From Castellaniella sp035707805 (GTDB lineage Bacteria > Pseudomonadota > Gammaproteobacteria > Burkholderiales > Burkholderiaceae_B), in contig DASSTS010000017.1 in assembly GCA_035707805.1 (NCBI GenBank), forward strand, positions 26,063 to 90,062: DNA of 64,000 nucleotides. The letters run 5' to 3'. The position numbers were made by a program, and so were the translations under genes. Shown here one piece after another: positions 9,129 to 19,709 of this stretch. The notes beneath the pieces were generated by a model. It saw only the letters and a program-made list of their open reading frames with translations, had not been told where the DNA came from and ran no database searches. Each line of letters starts with the position of its first letter. Position 1 is the first letter of the stretch.

Positions 9129-9158
9129 CGTATAATTACATAGTAATGCTATGTAATT
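9109..9158 (+). promoter_or_regulatory. marR operon promoter with palindromic operator
   Basis: TTGCCG (9109-9114) and a perfect TATAAT (9131-9136) are spaced by 16 bases. Overlapping the -10 box is a perfect inverted repeat: AATTACATAG (9134-9143), five bases, CTATGTAATT (9149-9158). Ten-bp arms covering the transcription start are typical of MarR-family autorepressor sites. The regulator is encoded 14 bases downstream. Confidence 0.75.
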
Positions 9159-9171
9159 GGACGGTGAAAAG

Positions 9172-9645
9172 ATGCCGAAACAGACGCGGGGCGGGTCCGT
9201 CGGGGCCGATTTGCTGGACCGCATCGTGCGGCTCAACCGCTGGGTGACGCACCACACCACCTGGGCGGTGCCGCTGGCGCAGGCCCGCGTGCTGTCGCAG
9301 ATCCACGAGCTGGGCCCGGCGCGCGTGGGCGACCTGGCCCGCGCCGAACACTGCAGTCAGCCCACCATGACGCTGCTGGTGCAGCGCCTGCTGGAACAGG
9401 GCCTGGTCTGCCGCTCGACGGATCCGCAAGACGCCCGCGCCGCCCGCATCTCGCTCACCCCCCGGGGCCGTGACGCCCTGGCCGGTCTGCGCCGGGAACG
9501 CGCGCACATCGTCGAATCCCTGGTCGACGGCCTGGACCCCGCGCAGCGCCGCGGCCTGCAGGACGCCCTGCCGGCGCTGAGCGCGCTGCTGGACGCGGCC
9601 TACCGCCAATCTCCACCCTCGGACAAGGAACCCCACACATCATGA
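9172..9645 (+). CDS. MarR-family transcriptional regulator
   Basis: A 157-residue winged-helix regulator. The recognition-helix region reads RVGDLARAEHCSQPTMTLLVQRLLEQGLV, followed by the wing containing STDPQDARAARISLTPRG, the usual D-x-R-D-x-R-like MarR wing. It likely binds the palindrome just upstream and represses itself and the efflux gene with which it overlaps by four bases (ATGA). I chose ATG 9172 because an in-frame TTG at 9157 would lie inside the operator. The inducing ligand is unknown, but members of the family commonly sense phenolic or lipophilic compounds. Confidence 0.9.
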   Translation: MPKQTRGGSVGADLLDRIVRLNRWVTHHTTWAVPLAQARVLSQIHELGPARVGDLARAEHCSQPTMTLLVQRLLEQGLVCRSTDPQDARAARISLTPRGRDALAGLRRERAHIVESLVDGLDPAQRRGLQDALPALSALLDAAYRQSPPSDKEPHTS

Positions 9646-10868
9646 AATTGCTGCGACAACCAAAGGCCGTGCTGGCCGTGGCGTTCGCCTGCGTCATCGC
9701 CTTCATGGGCATCGGCCTGGTCGATCCCATCCTCAAGCCCATCGCCGACTCGCTGGGGGCCACGCCCTCGCAGACCTCGCTGCTCTTTACCAGCTACATG
9801 GCCATCATGGGCGTGGCGATGCTGATCACCAGCGCCGTGTCGAGCCGGCTGGGGGTCAAGCGCACGCTGCTGCTGGGGCTGCTGATCATCATCGTCGGGG
9901 CCGGCCTGGCCGGGATGTCGGACACGGTCATGGAGATCGTGGGCTATCGCGCCGTCTGGGGGCTGGGCAATGCGCTGTTCGTCGCCACCGCGCTGGCGGC
10001 CATCGTCAGCGCCTCGCAGGGCTCGGTGCGCGAAGCCATCATCTTCTACGAGGCCGCCCTGGGCGTGGGCATTGCCGCCGGCCCGCTGATCGGCGGCGTG
10101 CTGGGCTCGATTTCCTGGCGCGGGCCGTTCTTCGGCGTGTCGGTGCTCATGGCCATCGCCTTCGTGGTCACGGTGATGCTGCTGCCGTCGGCCGCGGCGG
10201 TCGCCCGGCCCAGCTCGCTGCGCGATCCGTTCCGGGCGCTGAAGCATCCCGGCCTGCTGGGCGTGGCCATCACGGCGCTGCTGTACAACTTCGGCTTCTT
10301 CACGCTGCTGGCCTATACGCCGTTTCCCCTGGACATGGGCGCCCAGCAAGTCGGGCTGGTGTTCTTCGGCTGGGGCGCCATGCTGGCATTCGCCTCGGTG
10401 GTCCTCGCGCCGCGGCTGCAGTCGAGCTTCGGCACCCTGCCGTCCATCGTCATCGCCCTGACCGGCTTTGCCCTGGTGCTGGCGATGATGGCGGTCTGGA
10501 CCGACCACAAGGCCGTGCTGGTGGTGGGCGTCGTCGTGGCGGGCCTGTTCCTGGGCATCAACAACACCCTGGTCACCGAAACCGTGATGAAGGCCGCGCC
10601 CGTCGAGCGCGGCGTGGCTTCGGCGGCCTACAGTTTCGTGCGCTTCAGCGGCGGCGCGGTCGCGCCCTGGCTGGCCGGCTACCTGGGCGAGACGGTCAAC
10701 GACCACGTGCCCTATTGGCTGGGTACGGTCGCGGTGCTGGCGGGCGTGGGCGTGCTGCTGGCCAGCCGCCGGCATCTGCGCCACGTCGACGAGCCGCACG
10801 ACCTGCCCGTCGGACCGGCCGGCGGCCGCGCCGCCCCCGCCTCGGGATCCGGCATGGCCCAAGCCTGA
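9642..10868 (+). CDS. MFS efflux transporter
   Basis: A 408-residue transporter with about 12 hydrophobic segments. The MFS motif after helix 2 is seen as SSRLGVKRTLLLG, and motif C-like glycines occur in helix 5 (AALGVGIAAGPLIGGVLG), typical of drug:H+ antiporters. The ATG overlaps the marR stop, so the two form one transcriptional and translational unit and the pump is probably induced when the MarR protein binds its ligand. The C-terminal ~25 residues are a cytoplasmic Gly/Ala/Pro tail. The substrate is unknown. Confidence 0.88.
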   Translation: MKLLRQPKAVLAVAFACVIAFMGIGLVDPILKPIADSLGATPSQTSLLFTSYMAIMGVAMLITSAVSSRLGVKRTLLLGLLIIIVGAGLAGMSDTVMEIVGYRAVWGLGNALFVATALAAIVSASQGSVREAIIFYEAALGVGIAAGPLIGGVLGSISWRGPFFGVSVLMAIAFVVTVMLLPSAAAVARPSSLRDPFRALKHPGLLGVAITALLYNFGFFTLLAYTPFPLDMGAQQVGLVFFGWGAMLAFASVVLAPRLQSSFGTLPSIVIALTGFALVLAMMAVWTDHKAVLVVGVVVAGLFLGINNTLVTETVMKAAPVERGVASAAYSFVRFSGGAVAPWLAGYLGETVNDHVPYWLGTVAVLAGVGVLLASRRHLRHVDEPHDLPVGPAGGRAAPASGSGMAQA

Positions 10869-10875
10869 GGGCGCG

Positions 10876-11763
10876 CTACGCCAGGTAGCGCTGGAACCAG
10901 GCGATGCTGCGGCGCCAGGCCAGTTCGGCGGCGGCCTCGTCGTAGCGCGGCGTCGAATCGTTGTGAAAGCCGTGGTTCACGCCCGGGTAGATGTGAGCCT
11001 CGTAGGTCTTACCGGCGGCCTTCAGGGCCGCCTCGTAGGCGGGCCAGCCGGCATTGACGCGCGTGTCCAGGCCGGCATAGTGCAGCAGCAGCGGCGCCTG
11101 GATGCGGGGCACGTCCCCGGGCCGGGGCTGCATGCCGTAGAAGGGCACGGCGGCGGCCAGTTCAGGGTAGGCCACGGCGGCGGCGTTGGCGACCCCGCCG
11201 CCGTAGCAAAAGCCGATGATGCCGGTCTTGCCGCTGGAGCCGGCCACGGTCGGCAGGAACTCGACGGCGGCGAAAAAATCGTTCATGAGCTTGACCGGGT
11301 CGATCTGCTGCTGCAGCTCGCGGCCCAGGTCGTCGTTGCCGGGATAGCCGCCCTTGGAACTGAGGCCGTCGGGCGCCAGCGCCAGGAATCCTGCCTTGGC
11401 CAGGCGCCGGGCGACGTCCTCGATGTAGGGATTCAGGCCGCGGTTCTCGTGCACCACCACGACGCCGGGAACCTTGCCCGGCGCCTTGGCGGGCCGGACC
11501 AGATAGGCCCGCACGGTGCCCGTGCCCCGCGGGGACGGATAGTGGATGTATTCGGCGAGGATGTCCGGGTCGGTGAAAGACACCTGTTCGGCCAGCGCGT
11601 AGTCGGGCGAGAGCGAGGTCAGGAGCGCGGCGGCGCCCAGCCCGCCGGCGGCAAAGCGTGCCGCGCGGCCCAGGAATTCGCGCTTGCTGATCAGCCCGTG
11701 CGCGTAGAAATCATAGAGTTCCAGCAGTTCCGGCGCGAAGTCCTTGGCGGTCAGTCTGGCCAT
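10876..11763 (-). CDS. Dienelactone hydrolase family protein with N-terminal export-like region
   Basis: An alpha/beta hydrolase, 295 residues. The nucleophile is cysteine in GFCYGGG, with His in PGVNHGFHND near the C-terminus, as in dienelactone hydrolases. Before the catalytic domain lies an ~60-residue region with SKREFLGRAARFAAGGLGAAALL, which looks like a twin-arginine export signal with Lys-Arg in place of Arg-Arg. This N-terminus is typical of a subgroup of secreted-looking DLH proteins. I chose ATG 11763 (GGGAGC upstream) over 11805. It is convergent with the MFS gene (7-base gap) and divergent from pyrG. The substrate is unknown. Confidence 0.85.
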   Translation of the reverse strand: MARLTAKDFAPELLELYDFYAHGLISKREFLGRAARFAAGGLGAAALLTSLSPDYALAEQVSFTDPDILAEYIHYPSPRGTGTVRAYLVRPAKAPGKVPGVVVVHENRGLNPYIEDVARRLAKAGFLALAPDGLSSKGGYPGNDDLGRELQQQIDPVKLMNDFFAAVEFLPTVAGSSGKTGIIGFCYGGGVANAAAVAYPELAAAVPFYGMQPRPGDVPRIQAPLLLHYAGLDTRVNAGWPAYEAALKAAGKTYEAHIYPGVNHGFHNDSTPRYDEAAAELAWRRSIAWFQRYLA

Positions 11764-11944
11764 GAGCGTGCTCCCGAGCCTTCCGTAGGCAGTGGCAGCA
11801 TCCATGGTAAGTGAGCCCGGCCCGCCGGTAAAGTCCCGCCGCGCCGGGGCCCGCGGACGTGCCGGCGGGGCCGCCTGCCGGCCCGGGCGAAGTGGTTATA
11901 ATCTCAATTTCCCGCTGCGCCCGTCCACACCGGGCACCTCTGAA

Positions 11945-13597
<1,653 letters not shown>

Positions 13598-13614
13598 CCT
13601 CAGGGGGGGAAGCC

Positions 13615-14466
13615 ATGCAACTCTGTCATTTCCAGGCGGGCCTGGACCAGCCGCTGTTCCTGATCGCCGGTCCCTGCGTGATCGAATCGCGCGAGCTGGC
13701 CTTCGAGACCGCCGGCGTCCTGCAGGAAATGACGCGGGCGCTGGGCATTCCCTTCATCTACAAGAGTTCCTTCGACAAGGCCAACCGCAGTTCGGGCGCC
13801 TCGTTCCGGGGGCCGGGCATGGACGAGGGGCTGAAGATCCTCGAAGACGTGCGCCAGCAGCTCGGCGTGCCCGTCCTGACCGACGTGCACGAGACCGGCC
13901 AGGCCCGCGAGGTCGCCTCGGTGGTGGACGTGCTGCAGACGCCGGCCTTCCTGTGCCGCCAGACCGATTTCATCCAGGCCTGCGCCGCGACCCTGAAGCC
14001 CGTGAATATCAAAAAGGGCCAGTTCCTCGCCCCCGAGGACATGAAGCAGGTGGTGGCCAAGGCCCGCGCGGCGGCCGTCGAGGCGGGCGGCGACGGCCGC
14101 AACATCCTGGTCTGCGAGCGCGGGGCGTCCTTCGGCTACCACAATCTGGTGTCGGACATGCGCTCGCTGGCCATCATGCGCGACACGCACTGCCCGGTGG
14201 TGTTCGACGCCACCCATTCGGTGCAGCTGCCCGGCGGGCAGGGCACCAGCTCGGGCGGCCAGCGCGAATTCGTGCCGGTGCTGGCGCGCGCGGCCGTGGC
14301 GGTGGGGGTGGCCGGGGTCTTCATGGAGACCCATCCGGATCCCGAAAAGGCCCTGTCCGACGGCCCCAACGCCGTGCCGCTGGGCAAGATGCGGGCGCTG
14401 CTGGAAACCCTGGCCGCGCTGGACCGCTGCGTCAAGCAGGGCGGGGCGCTGGAATTGTCGCTATAG
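13615..14466 (+). CDS. kdsA: 3-deoxy-D-manno-octulosonate 8-phosphate synthase
   Basis: KDO-8-phosphate synthase, 283 residues. It condenses phosphoenolpyruvate with arabinose 5-phosphate to supply the KDO of lipopolysaccharide inner core. Diagnostic blocks are FLIAGPCVIES near residue 15-25, YKSSFDKANRSS, DATHSVQLPGG and METHPDPEKALSDGPNA. GGGGGGA lies 5-11 bases before the ATG. Its last 6 bases overlap the 3' end of the convergent mtfA gene. Confidence 0.97.
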   Translation: MQLCHFQAGLDQPLFLIAGPCVIESRELAFETAGVLQEMTRALGIPFIYKSSFDKANRSSGASFRGPGMDEGLKILEDVRQQLGVPVLTDVHETGQAREVASVVDVLQTPAFLCRQTDFIQACAATLKPVNIKKGQFLAPEDMKQVVAKARAAAVEAGGDGRNILVCERGASFGYHNLVSDMRSLAIMRDTHCPVVFDATHSVQLPGGQGTSSGGQREFVPVLARAAVAVGVAGVFMETHPDPEKALSDGPNAVPLGKMRALLETLAALDRCVKQGGALELSL

Positions 14467-15318
14467 CGACGCCGCGGCCAGGCGCCGCAGCGGATCCTGC
14501 CGGTAGTAGCCCGCCAGCAGGCCGTACCAGTCGGGCCAGGCCTGGGCCAGGGGCTCCGGGTCGACGAAAAAGCCTTCCGAACTGACCGCGAAGAACTCGG
14601 CCGGGTCCGTCGCGGCATAGGGATCGAGCGGCAGTTCCCCGTACCAGGGCGCGGCGTCGTCGGATTCCGGGTCGATGTGCGCCGGGATGGCGTCCTCGAC
14701 CTCGTCCAGCCAGGCATTGAAATCCTCGTAAGTCCGCGCTAGGACCTCCTGCCAGCGCGCCGGATCCAGCTCGGGATGGGCGCGCAGCCCCGGCATGCCG
14801 TCGGCGCCGCCCGAACGCTGGTCGAGCTTGTGCGCGAATTCGTGGATGACGACGTTGGCGCCCTCGCCGCGATGGACGTCGTCCCAGGACAGGATCACGG
14901 GACCGCCTTCCCAGGATTCGCCGGAGGTTTCCTGGGTGTACTCGTGCACCACCCCGGCCTCGTCGACCTCGGTGCGCGGCACCAGGAACCCGCCCGGATA
15001 GACGACGATCTGCGTCCAGCCGTGGTACAGCGAGGTGTCCAGCCCCAGGATGGGCAGGGCGGCCTGGACGGCGATGGCGCGGCGCATGGACGGGGTGACG
15101 GTCAGCCCGTCGGCGCCGTGGAAGGATTTGCTGGCGAGGATCCAGGCGGCGCGCTGACGCAGCGCCTCGCTGTCCGTGCCGTCCAGCCCGCCCAGGAAAT
15201 CGTGCGCCGCCAGCAGGTCCGCCCAGACTCCGGGCGTGAGCGCCTGCGCTTCGCGCAGGACGGCGGATTGCCGGGCGCCCCCGGTCCTCAGCCAGTTCAG
15301 CATGGGGAAAAGACTCAT
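14461..15318 (-). CDS. mtfA: MtfA-type zinc peptidase (Mlc titration factor family)
   Basis: A 285-residue cytosolic zinc aminopeptidase-like protein of the M90 family. The gluzincin motif HEFAHKLD (around residues 159-166) gives the two zinc His and catalytic Glu, and a downstream EFFAVSSEGFF provides the third-ligand region. In E. coli MtfA binds the glucose repressor Mlc; whether an Mlc-like partner exists here is unknown. It lies antisense between kdsA and eno, overlapping kdsA by six bases, an unusual interruption of that gene group's strand order. Confidence 0.9.
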   Translation of the reverse strand: MSLFPMLNWLRTGGARQSAVLREAQALTPGVWADLLAAHDFLGGLDGTDSEALRQRAAWILASKSFHGADGLTVTPSMRRAIAVQAALPILGLDTSLYHGWTQIVVYPGGFLVPRTEVDEAGVVHEYTQETSGESWEGGPVILSWDDVHRGEGANVVIHEFAHKLDQRSGGADGMPGLRAHPELDPARWQEVLARTYEDFNAWLDEVEDAIPAHIDPESDDAAPWYGELPLDPYAATDPAEFFAVSSEGFFVDPEPLAQAWPDWYGLLAGYYRQDPLRRLAAASL

Positions 15319-15431
15319 GAAGTACTATTGGGGTTTCATCCGATGCCCCGACCCCGCGGCCAGGAAGAAGATCTCCCCGCTACAATAGCGGCGTTTTCCT
15401 TGAACCACCATACAGGCAGGACTGTCAGACC

Positions 15432-16718
15432 ATGAGCGCAATTGTAGACATCATCGGACGTGAGATTCTGGACTCGCGCGGCAACCCCACCGTGGAATGC
15501 GACGTGTTGCTGGAATCCGGCGCCATGGGCCGTGCCGCCGTGCCCTCGGGGGCCTCCACCGGCTCGCGCGAGGCGATTGAGCTGCGTGATGGCGACAAGT
15601 CCCGCTACCTGGGCAAGGGCGTGCTGCGCGCCGTCGAGCACGTCAACACCGAGATCTCCGAGGCGCTGCTGGGCCTGGACGCCCAGGAACAGACCTTCAT
15701 CGACCGCACGCTGATCGACCTGGACGGCACCGACGACAAGAGCCGCCTGGGCGCCAACGCCATCCTGGCGGCCAGCATGGCCGTGGCCAAGGCCGCCGCC
15801 GAGGACGCCGGCCTGCCGCTGTACCGCTATTTCGGCGGCAGCGGCCCGCTGCAGATGCCGGTCCCGATGATGAACGTCATCAACGGCGGCGCGCATGCCA
15901 ACAACACCCTGGACCTGCAGGAATTCATGATCCTGCCGGTGGGCGCGGCCAGCTTCCGCGAGGCCCTGCGCATGGGCGCGGAGGTCTTCCACGCCCTCAA
16001 GAAAATCATCGGCGGCCAGGGCATGTCCACCGCCGTGGGCGACGAGGGCGGCTTCGCCCCCAACGTCGCCAACCACGAGGCCGCCATCGAGCTCATCCTC
16101 AAGGCCATCGGCGAGGCCGGCTACGAGGCCGGTTCCCAGATCCTGCTGGGCCTGGACTGCGCCAGCTCGGAATTCTACCGGGACGGCAAGTACCACCTGG
16201 CCGGCGAGGGCGGTATCGCCCTGGGCTCGCAGGACTTCGCCAATCTGCTGGCTTCCTGGTGCGACAAATACCCCATCGTCACTATCGAGGACGGCATGGC
16301 CGAGGACGACTGGGAGGGCTGGCGCATCCTGACCGAGCAGCTCGGCCGCAAGGTGCAGCTGGTGGGCGACGACCTGTTCGTCACCAACACCGGCATCCTG
16401 AAAAAGGGCATCGAGCAGGGTATCGCCAACTCGATCCTCATCAAGATCAATCAGATCGGCACCCTGACGGAGACCTTCGCCGCCATCGAGATGGCCAAGC
16501 GCGCCGGCTACACCGCCGTGATCTCGCACCGCTCCGGCGAGACCGAGGATTCGACCATCGCCGACATCGCCGTGGCCACCAACGCCATGCAGATCAAGAC
16601 CGGTTCGCTGTCGCGTTCGGACCGCATGGCCAAGTACAACCAGTTGCTGCGCATCGAGGAAGAGCTGGCCGAAGTCGCCGCCTACCCCGGCGCCTCGGCC
16701 TTCTACAACCTGCGCTGA
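15432..16718 (+). CDS. eno: Enolase
   Basis: Phosphopyruvate hydratase, 428 residues, glycolysis/gluconeogenesis and RNA degradosome partner in some bacteria. Seen are the mobile loop PSGASTGSREAIELRD (residues ~38-53), magnesium ligands in GLDCASSEFY, IVTIEDGMAEDDW and VGDDLFVTN, catalytic Lys in ILIKINQIGTLTE, and ISHRSGETEDSTIAD. TACAAT at 15381-15386 may be its -10 box, lying just upstream of the divergent mtfA start region. ftsB follows after 7 bases. Confidence 0.98.
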   Translation: MSAIVDIIGREILDSRGNPTVECDVLLESGAMGRAAVPSGASTGSREAIELRDGDKSRYLGKGVLRAVEHVNTEISEALLGLDAQEQTFIDRTLIDLDGTDDKSRLGANAILAASMAVAKAAAEDAGLPLYRYFGGSGPLQMPVPMMNVINGGAHANNTLDLQEFMILPVGAASFREALRMGAEVFHALKKIIGGQGMSTAVGDEGGFAPNVANHEAAIELILKAIGEAGYEAGSQILLGLDCASSEFYRDGKYHLAGEGGIALGSQDFANLLASWCDKYPIVTIEDGMAEDDWEGWRILTEQLGRKVQLVGDDLFVTNTGILKKGIEQGIANSILIKINQIGTLTETFAAIEMAKRAGYTAVISHRSGETEDSTIADIAVATNAMQIKTGSLSRSDRMAKYNQLLRIEEELAEVAAYPGASAFYNLR

Positions 16719-16725
16719 CGCTTTC

Positions 16726-17013
16726 ATGCGCCTGCTCAGCTTGGTCCTGCTGGCCCTGACGCTGGCCACCCAGTACCCGCTGTGGTGGGGCAAGGGCGGC
16801 TGGTTGCGGGTCCGGGACCTGCAGGCGCAGGTGCAGGCCGAAAGCGACAACAACCAGGCCCTGACGGCCCGCAACAACGCCCTGCAGGCGGAAGTCCAGG
16901 ATCTGAAGACCGGGATCTCCGCCGTCGAGGAACGCGCCCGGGGCGAGCTGAACATGATCCGCGAAGGCGAATACTTCGTGCAGATCCTGCCCCGCACATC
17001 CGGCGCGCAATAG
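16726..17013 (+). CDS. ftsB: Cell division protein FtsB
   Basis: A 95-residue bitopic protein of the divisome. One N-terminal membrane helix (residues ~1-20) is followed by a periplasmic coiled coil (LRVRDLQAQVQAESDNNQALTARN onwards) and the conserved ERARGELNMIREGEYFVQ segment that contacts FtsL and FtsQ. Length and position directly after eno are standard for betaproteobacteria. The 7-base gap implies co-transcription with eno. Confidence 0.93.
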   Translation: MRLLSLVLLALTLATQYPLWWGKGGWLRVRDLQAQVQAESDNNQALTARNNALQAEVQDLKTGISAVEERARGELNMIREGEYFVQILPRTSGAQ

Positions 17014-17133
17014 GGCGCCGGCGCGTGCCGGGCCGGCCTCGGCCCGGGGGTCGCGGCGAGGGCCTTGCCCGAGGGTCCGGAACGCGATTCCCGCAGGACT
17101 TTGAGCCGGGTGTGAAAGCAGGCTTCAACGCGG

Positions 17134-18138
17134 TCATGGCGCACAGGCCGCGTCCGGGGCGCTGTCCGGGCCGGCGCCGGTTTCTGCCTCCGTCTCCGGT
17201 CCGGTGCCCGGTCCGCTCCCCAGGTCAGTCCCCGCGCCGGGCAGACCGTCGGGGCCTGCCGCCCCGGGCGCCGTTCCTGACCCTGTTTCCGCTCCGGTGC
17301 CGGTGCCGGCCCCCGGCGCCGCGCCGGGTATCGAGTCTCCCGTCCCTCCATCTCCCGCCGGCGTGTCCGGCCCGCCCGCGTCCCCATGCACCACCCGGCC
17401 GTCGGCCAGGTCCGGCCATTGGGCCGGATGGGATTGCATGGGCATGCGGATGCGTCGCCGGAACGGCAGGTAGCCCTGCCGCATCATCTGCCGGCCGAGC
17501 GGATCGCCATGGAGCGGCGCCAGCCCGCGGATGAGGGCTGCGGTCCCCGGCAGCAGCGGCCGTCCGGGCCACCACAGGTCCAGGCCCAGGACGTTGGCCT
17601 CGCGGATGTCCAGGCCCGACCGCGGCCCCCGCCCCAGCGGCCAGCCCTGCGCGAGGCGGCGCGCCTGCTGCAGCGGCTGGTAGTCGTTGCGGATGAGCGC
17701 CTGTCCGCGCGGGATGCCCGGCAGCCGCAGCCCGGGGTCGGCATGGTCGCGGAACGCCGCCGGCGTGGGGCTCAGGATGCGGATCCGCCAGGGGACGCCC
17801 AGCGCGCGCCGGCGTTCCCGCAGGGCGTGGTCCCGGGCGGCCGGCCGCACGTAGGCCATCCGCAGGCCGTGCTCGAACGCCTCGGCGATGGCCTGCGGCC
17901 GGGCCTGGCGGGTGATGCCGGCGCGGGCGGCGTCCATCAGGGCCAGGCTGAGCGTCTGGCGCAGGTTCATCCAGTGGGCCAGCTCGGCGCCGCCCAGGCC
18001 CAGGCTCAGGACGGGGACCAGGGCGAGCAGGAATCCCGCCATGCCGGCGCCGCGCTGGGGCATCGAGGCGTCGTGGCGGGGTGGCGGGAAATCGGCGCCC
18101 CCGAGAGGGCGCCGGCGTGCCTGGTGATGGGAAGCCAT
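17134..18138 (-). CDS. Orphan TadE-like membrane-anchored protein with Gly/Thr/Pro-rich tail
   Basis: A 334-residue protein. Around residues 28-65 it has GAGMAGFLLALVPVLSLGLGGAELAHWM followed by a basic helix, which is the single hydrophobic segment plus NLRQTLSLALMDAARAG layout of TadE/TadG minor pseudopilins. The middle is an unrecognised basic domain. The last ~90 residues are low-complexity repeats of Gly, Thr, Ala, Pro and Glu (units like GTGTGAETGSGTAPG). No other tad or pilus gene is nearby. ATG 18138 has GACGGGAG upstream. The call rests on the N-terminal pattern only; function is unknown. Confidence 0.6.
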   Translation of the reverse strand: MASHHQARRRPLGGADFPPPRHDASMPQRGAGMAGFLLALVPVLSLGLGGAELAHWMNLRQTLSLALMDAARAGITRQARPQAIAEAFEHGLRMAYVRPAARDHALRERRRALGVPWRIRILSPTPAAFRDHADPGLRLPGIPRGQALIRNDYQPLQQARRLAQGWPLGRGPRSGLDIREANVLGLDLWWPGRPLLPGTAALIRGLAPLHGDPLGRQMMRQGYLPFRRRIRMPMQSHPAQWPDLADGRVVHGDAGGPDTPAGDGGTGDSIPGAAPGAGTGTGAETGSGTAPGAAGPDGLPGAGTDLGSGPGTGPETEAETGAGPDSAPDAACAP

Positions 18139-18252
18139 GTCCACTCCCGTCCGGTGTATCGGTGCGGGCAGTATGGACCGGACATCGGGGCGGGGCCAGC
18201 CGGAAAGCCCCTCTGTGGCAATCGGGGCGCCGGGGTCTTGTGCGCGGGCGCG

Positions 18253-19185
18253 CTAGTGGATCGAGTCGGATCCCGGCGCCCGCATCTGGTCGCCCGGGTC
18301 GAGGAACAGGCCCGCGCAGTCCACCGCGTCGAAATCGTAGGGCTTGCCGCAGAAATTGCAGGCGATGTGCACGTGGCCCTGTTCGGCCAGGATGGACTCG
18401 ACCTCGGGGCGGCCCAGGCCGCGCAGCATGTCGGCGACGCGCTCGCGGCTGCAGGGGCAGTGCCAGCGCACCGGCTGGTCCGGAAAGACCAGCAGGTCGT
18501 CTTCCCAGAAGAGCTTGCGGATCAGGGTCGCGGGCGGGTCGGCCAGCAGTTCTTCCGCCTTCAGCGTGTCGGCCAGGGCCTGGCAGTGCTGCCAGGTCGC
18601 CTGCGCGGTCTCGGCGGGGATGGGGGTGCCGTCGGGGGCTGTCTGGCCCGGCATGCGCTGCAGCAGCAGCCCCGCGCAGCGGCCGGCGTCCGCGGACAGC
18701 CACAGCCGCGTGTCGAGCTGTTCGGAATGCTTCATATAGTGTTCCAGCGCCGCCGCCACCGTGTCGCCTTCCAGCGGGACGATCCCCTGGTAGGCGGTGG
18801 CGCCCTCCTGGCGTCCCGAGGGATCCAGCAGCACGGTGAAGCGGCCCTGGCCGTCGGCGTTCAAGAGCGCCTGCAGCGACACCGTGTCGGGCAGGGCCGC
18901 GTCCTCGCGCAGCTGGGCGGTGGCGCGCAGCTCGAGGGCGGCGGTGCATTCGACCATGATGAGCCGCACCGGGCCGTTGCCCTGCAGCTGCAGCACGATG
19001 GAGCCCTCGAACTTGATGTTGCCGGCCAGCAGGACGGCGGCTGCGGCGAGCTCGCCCAGCAGCCCGGCGACGCCCGCGGGCAGGTCCTGGTGGACCAGGC
19101 CCGTGCGCCAGGCCTCGTCCAGGTGCAGGGCCTGGATGCGGGTGCTGTGGTCAGCCGTCAGGTATTTCTTCAGCAGGTCGCTCAT
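18253..19185 (-). CDS. hslO: Redox-regulated chaperone Hsp33
   Basis: A 310-residue cytoplasmic holdase activated by oxidation. The C-terminal zinc switch is intact: CPC at residues 243-245 and CNFC at 276-279. The N-terminal domain has the family blocks LLGELAAAAVLLAGNIKFEGSIVLQLQG and later RKLFWEDD. The ATG overlaps the stop of the upstream RDD gene by four bases (ATGA), so the two are translationally coupled. Zinc release on peroxide or hypochlorite stress is known for the family. Confidence 0.95.
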   Translation of the reverse strand: MSDLLKKYLTADHSTRIQALHLDEAWRTGLVHQDLPAGVAGLLGELAAAAVLLAGNIKFEGSIVLQLQGNGPVRLIMVECTAALELRATAQLREDAALPDTVSLQALLNADGQGRFTVLLDPSGRQEGATAYQGIVPLEGDTVAAALEHYMKHSEQLDTRLWLSADAGRCAGLLLQRMPGQTAPDGTPIPAETAQATWQHCQALADTLKAEELLADPPATLIRKLFWEDDLLVFPDQPVRWHCPCSRERVADMLRGLGRPEVESILAEQGHVHIACNFCGKPYDFDAVDCAGLFLDPGDQMRAPGSDSIH

Positions 19186-19709
19186 GGTGTATGGATACGC
19201 AGATCGTGCAGTTCGGTGCCCAGCAGCCGGTCGTGCAGGAATTGTGCCTGGGGGTCGAACCAGGTCCAGATGAAAATCGAAAAGGGCGCGGCCACGACCA
19301 GCAGGTCGACCGACGGCCAGCCGCTGGCCCGCGACAGGGCGCCGATCAGCAGGGCCGTCAGCAGGGGCAGCGGCCACAGCAGGATGTACCGCAGCACCAT
19401 GCGCGACCCCTGCAGAGGCCGGCCGCCCCGGTCGGTCAGGCGGATGTCCCAGGTCTTCATGGGCAGAGTCTGGCCGCCGCGCCGCCAACAGGCGAGAAAA
19501 TACACGCCCACCGCCAGGAACAGGAACGCCTGGCGGGCATGGCGCAGCATCAGGCCGCTGCGGCTTTGCGTCAGGGTGTCGAACAGATAGCCGGCGAGAA
19601 AGACGACGCCAAAGAGCAGCACGCCCTCGTACATCATGCAGGCAAAGCGGCGCAGGCGCGGGGGGGCCGGCGCAACGGCGGACGAGACGGGAGCGGGGAT
19701 GTCGGACAT
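19182..19709 (-). CDS. RDD-family membrane protein
   Basis: A 175-residue protein with three to four hydrophobic segments: residues ~25-45, 58-75, 95-130 and ~140. The RDD family is named for conserved Arg, Asp, Asp; here RRFACMMYEGVLLF and the downstream LPMKTWDIRLTDRGGRPL fit. Its function is unknown and transport has been suggested for some members. An alternative start ten codons upstream (19739) exists. It overlaps hslO by four bases. Confidence 0.8.
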   Translation of the reverse strand: MSDIPAPVSSAVAPAPPRLRRFACMMYEGVLLFGVVFLAGYLFDTLTQSRSGLMLRHARQAFLFLAVGVYFLACWRRGGQTLPMKTWDIRLTDRGGRPLQGSRMVLRYILLWPLPLLTALLIGALSRASGWPSVDLLVVAAPFSIFIWTWFDPQAQFLHDRLLGTELHDLRIHTP

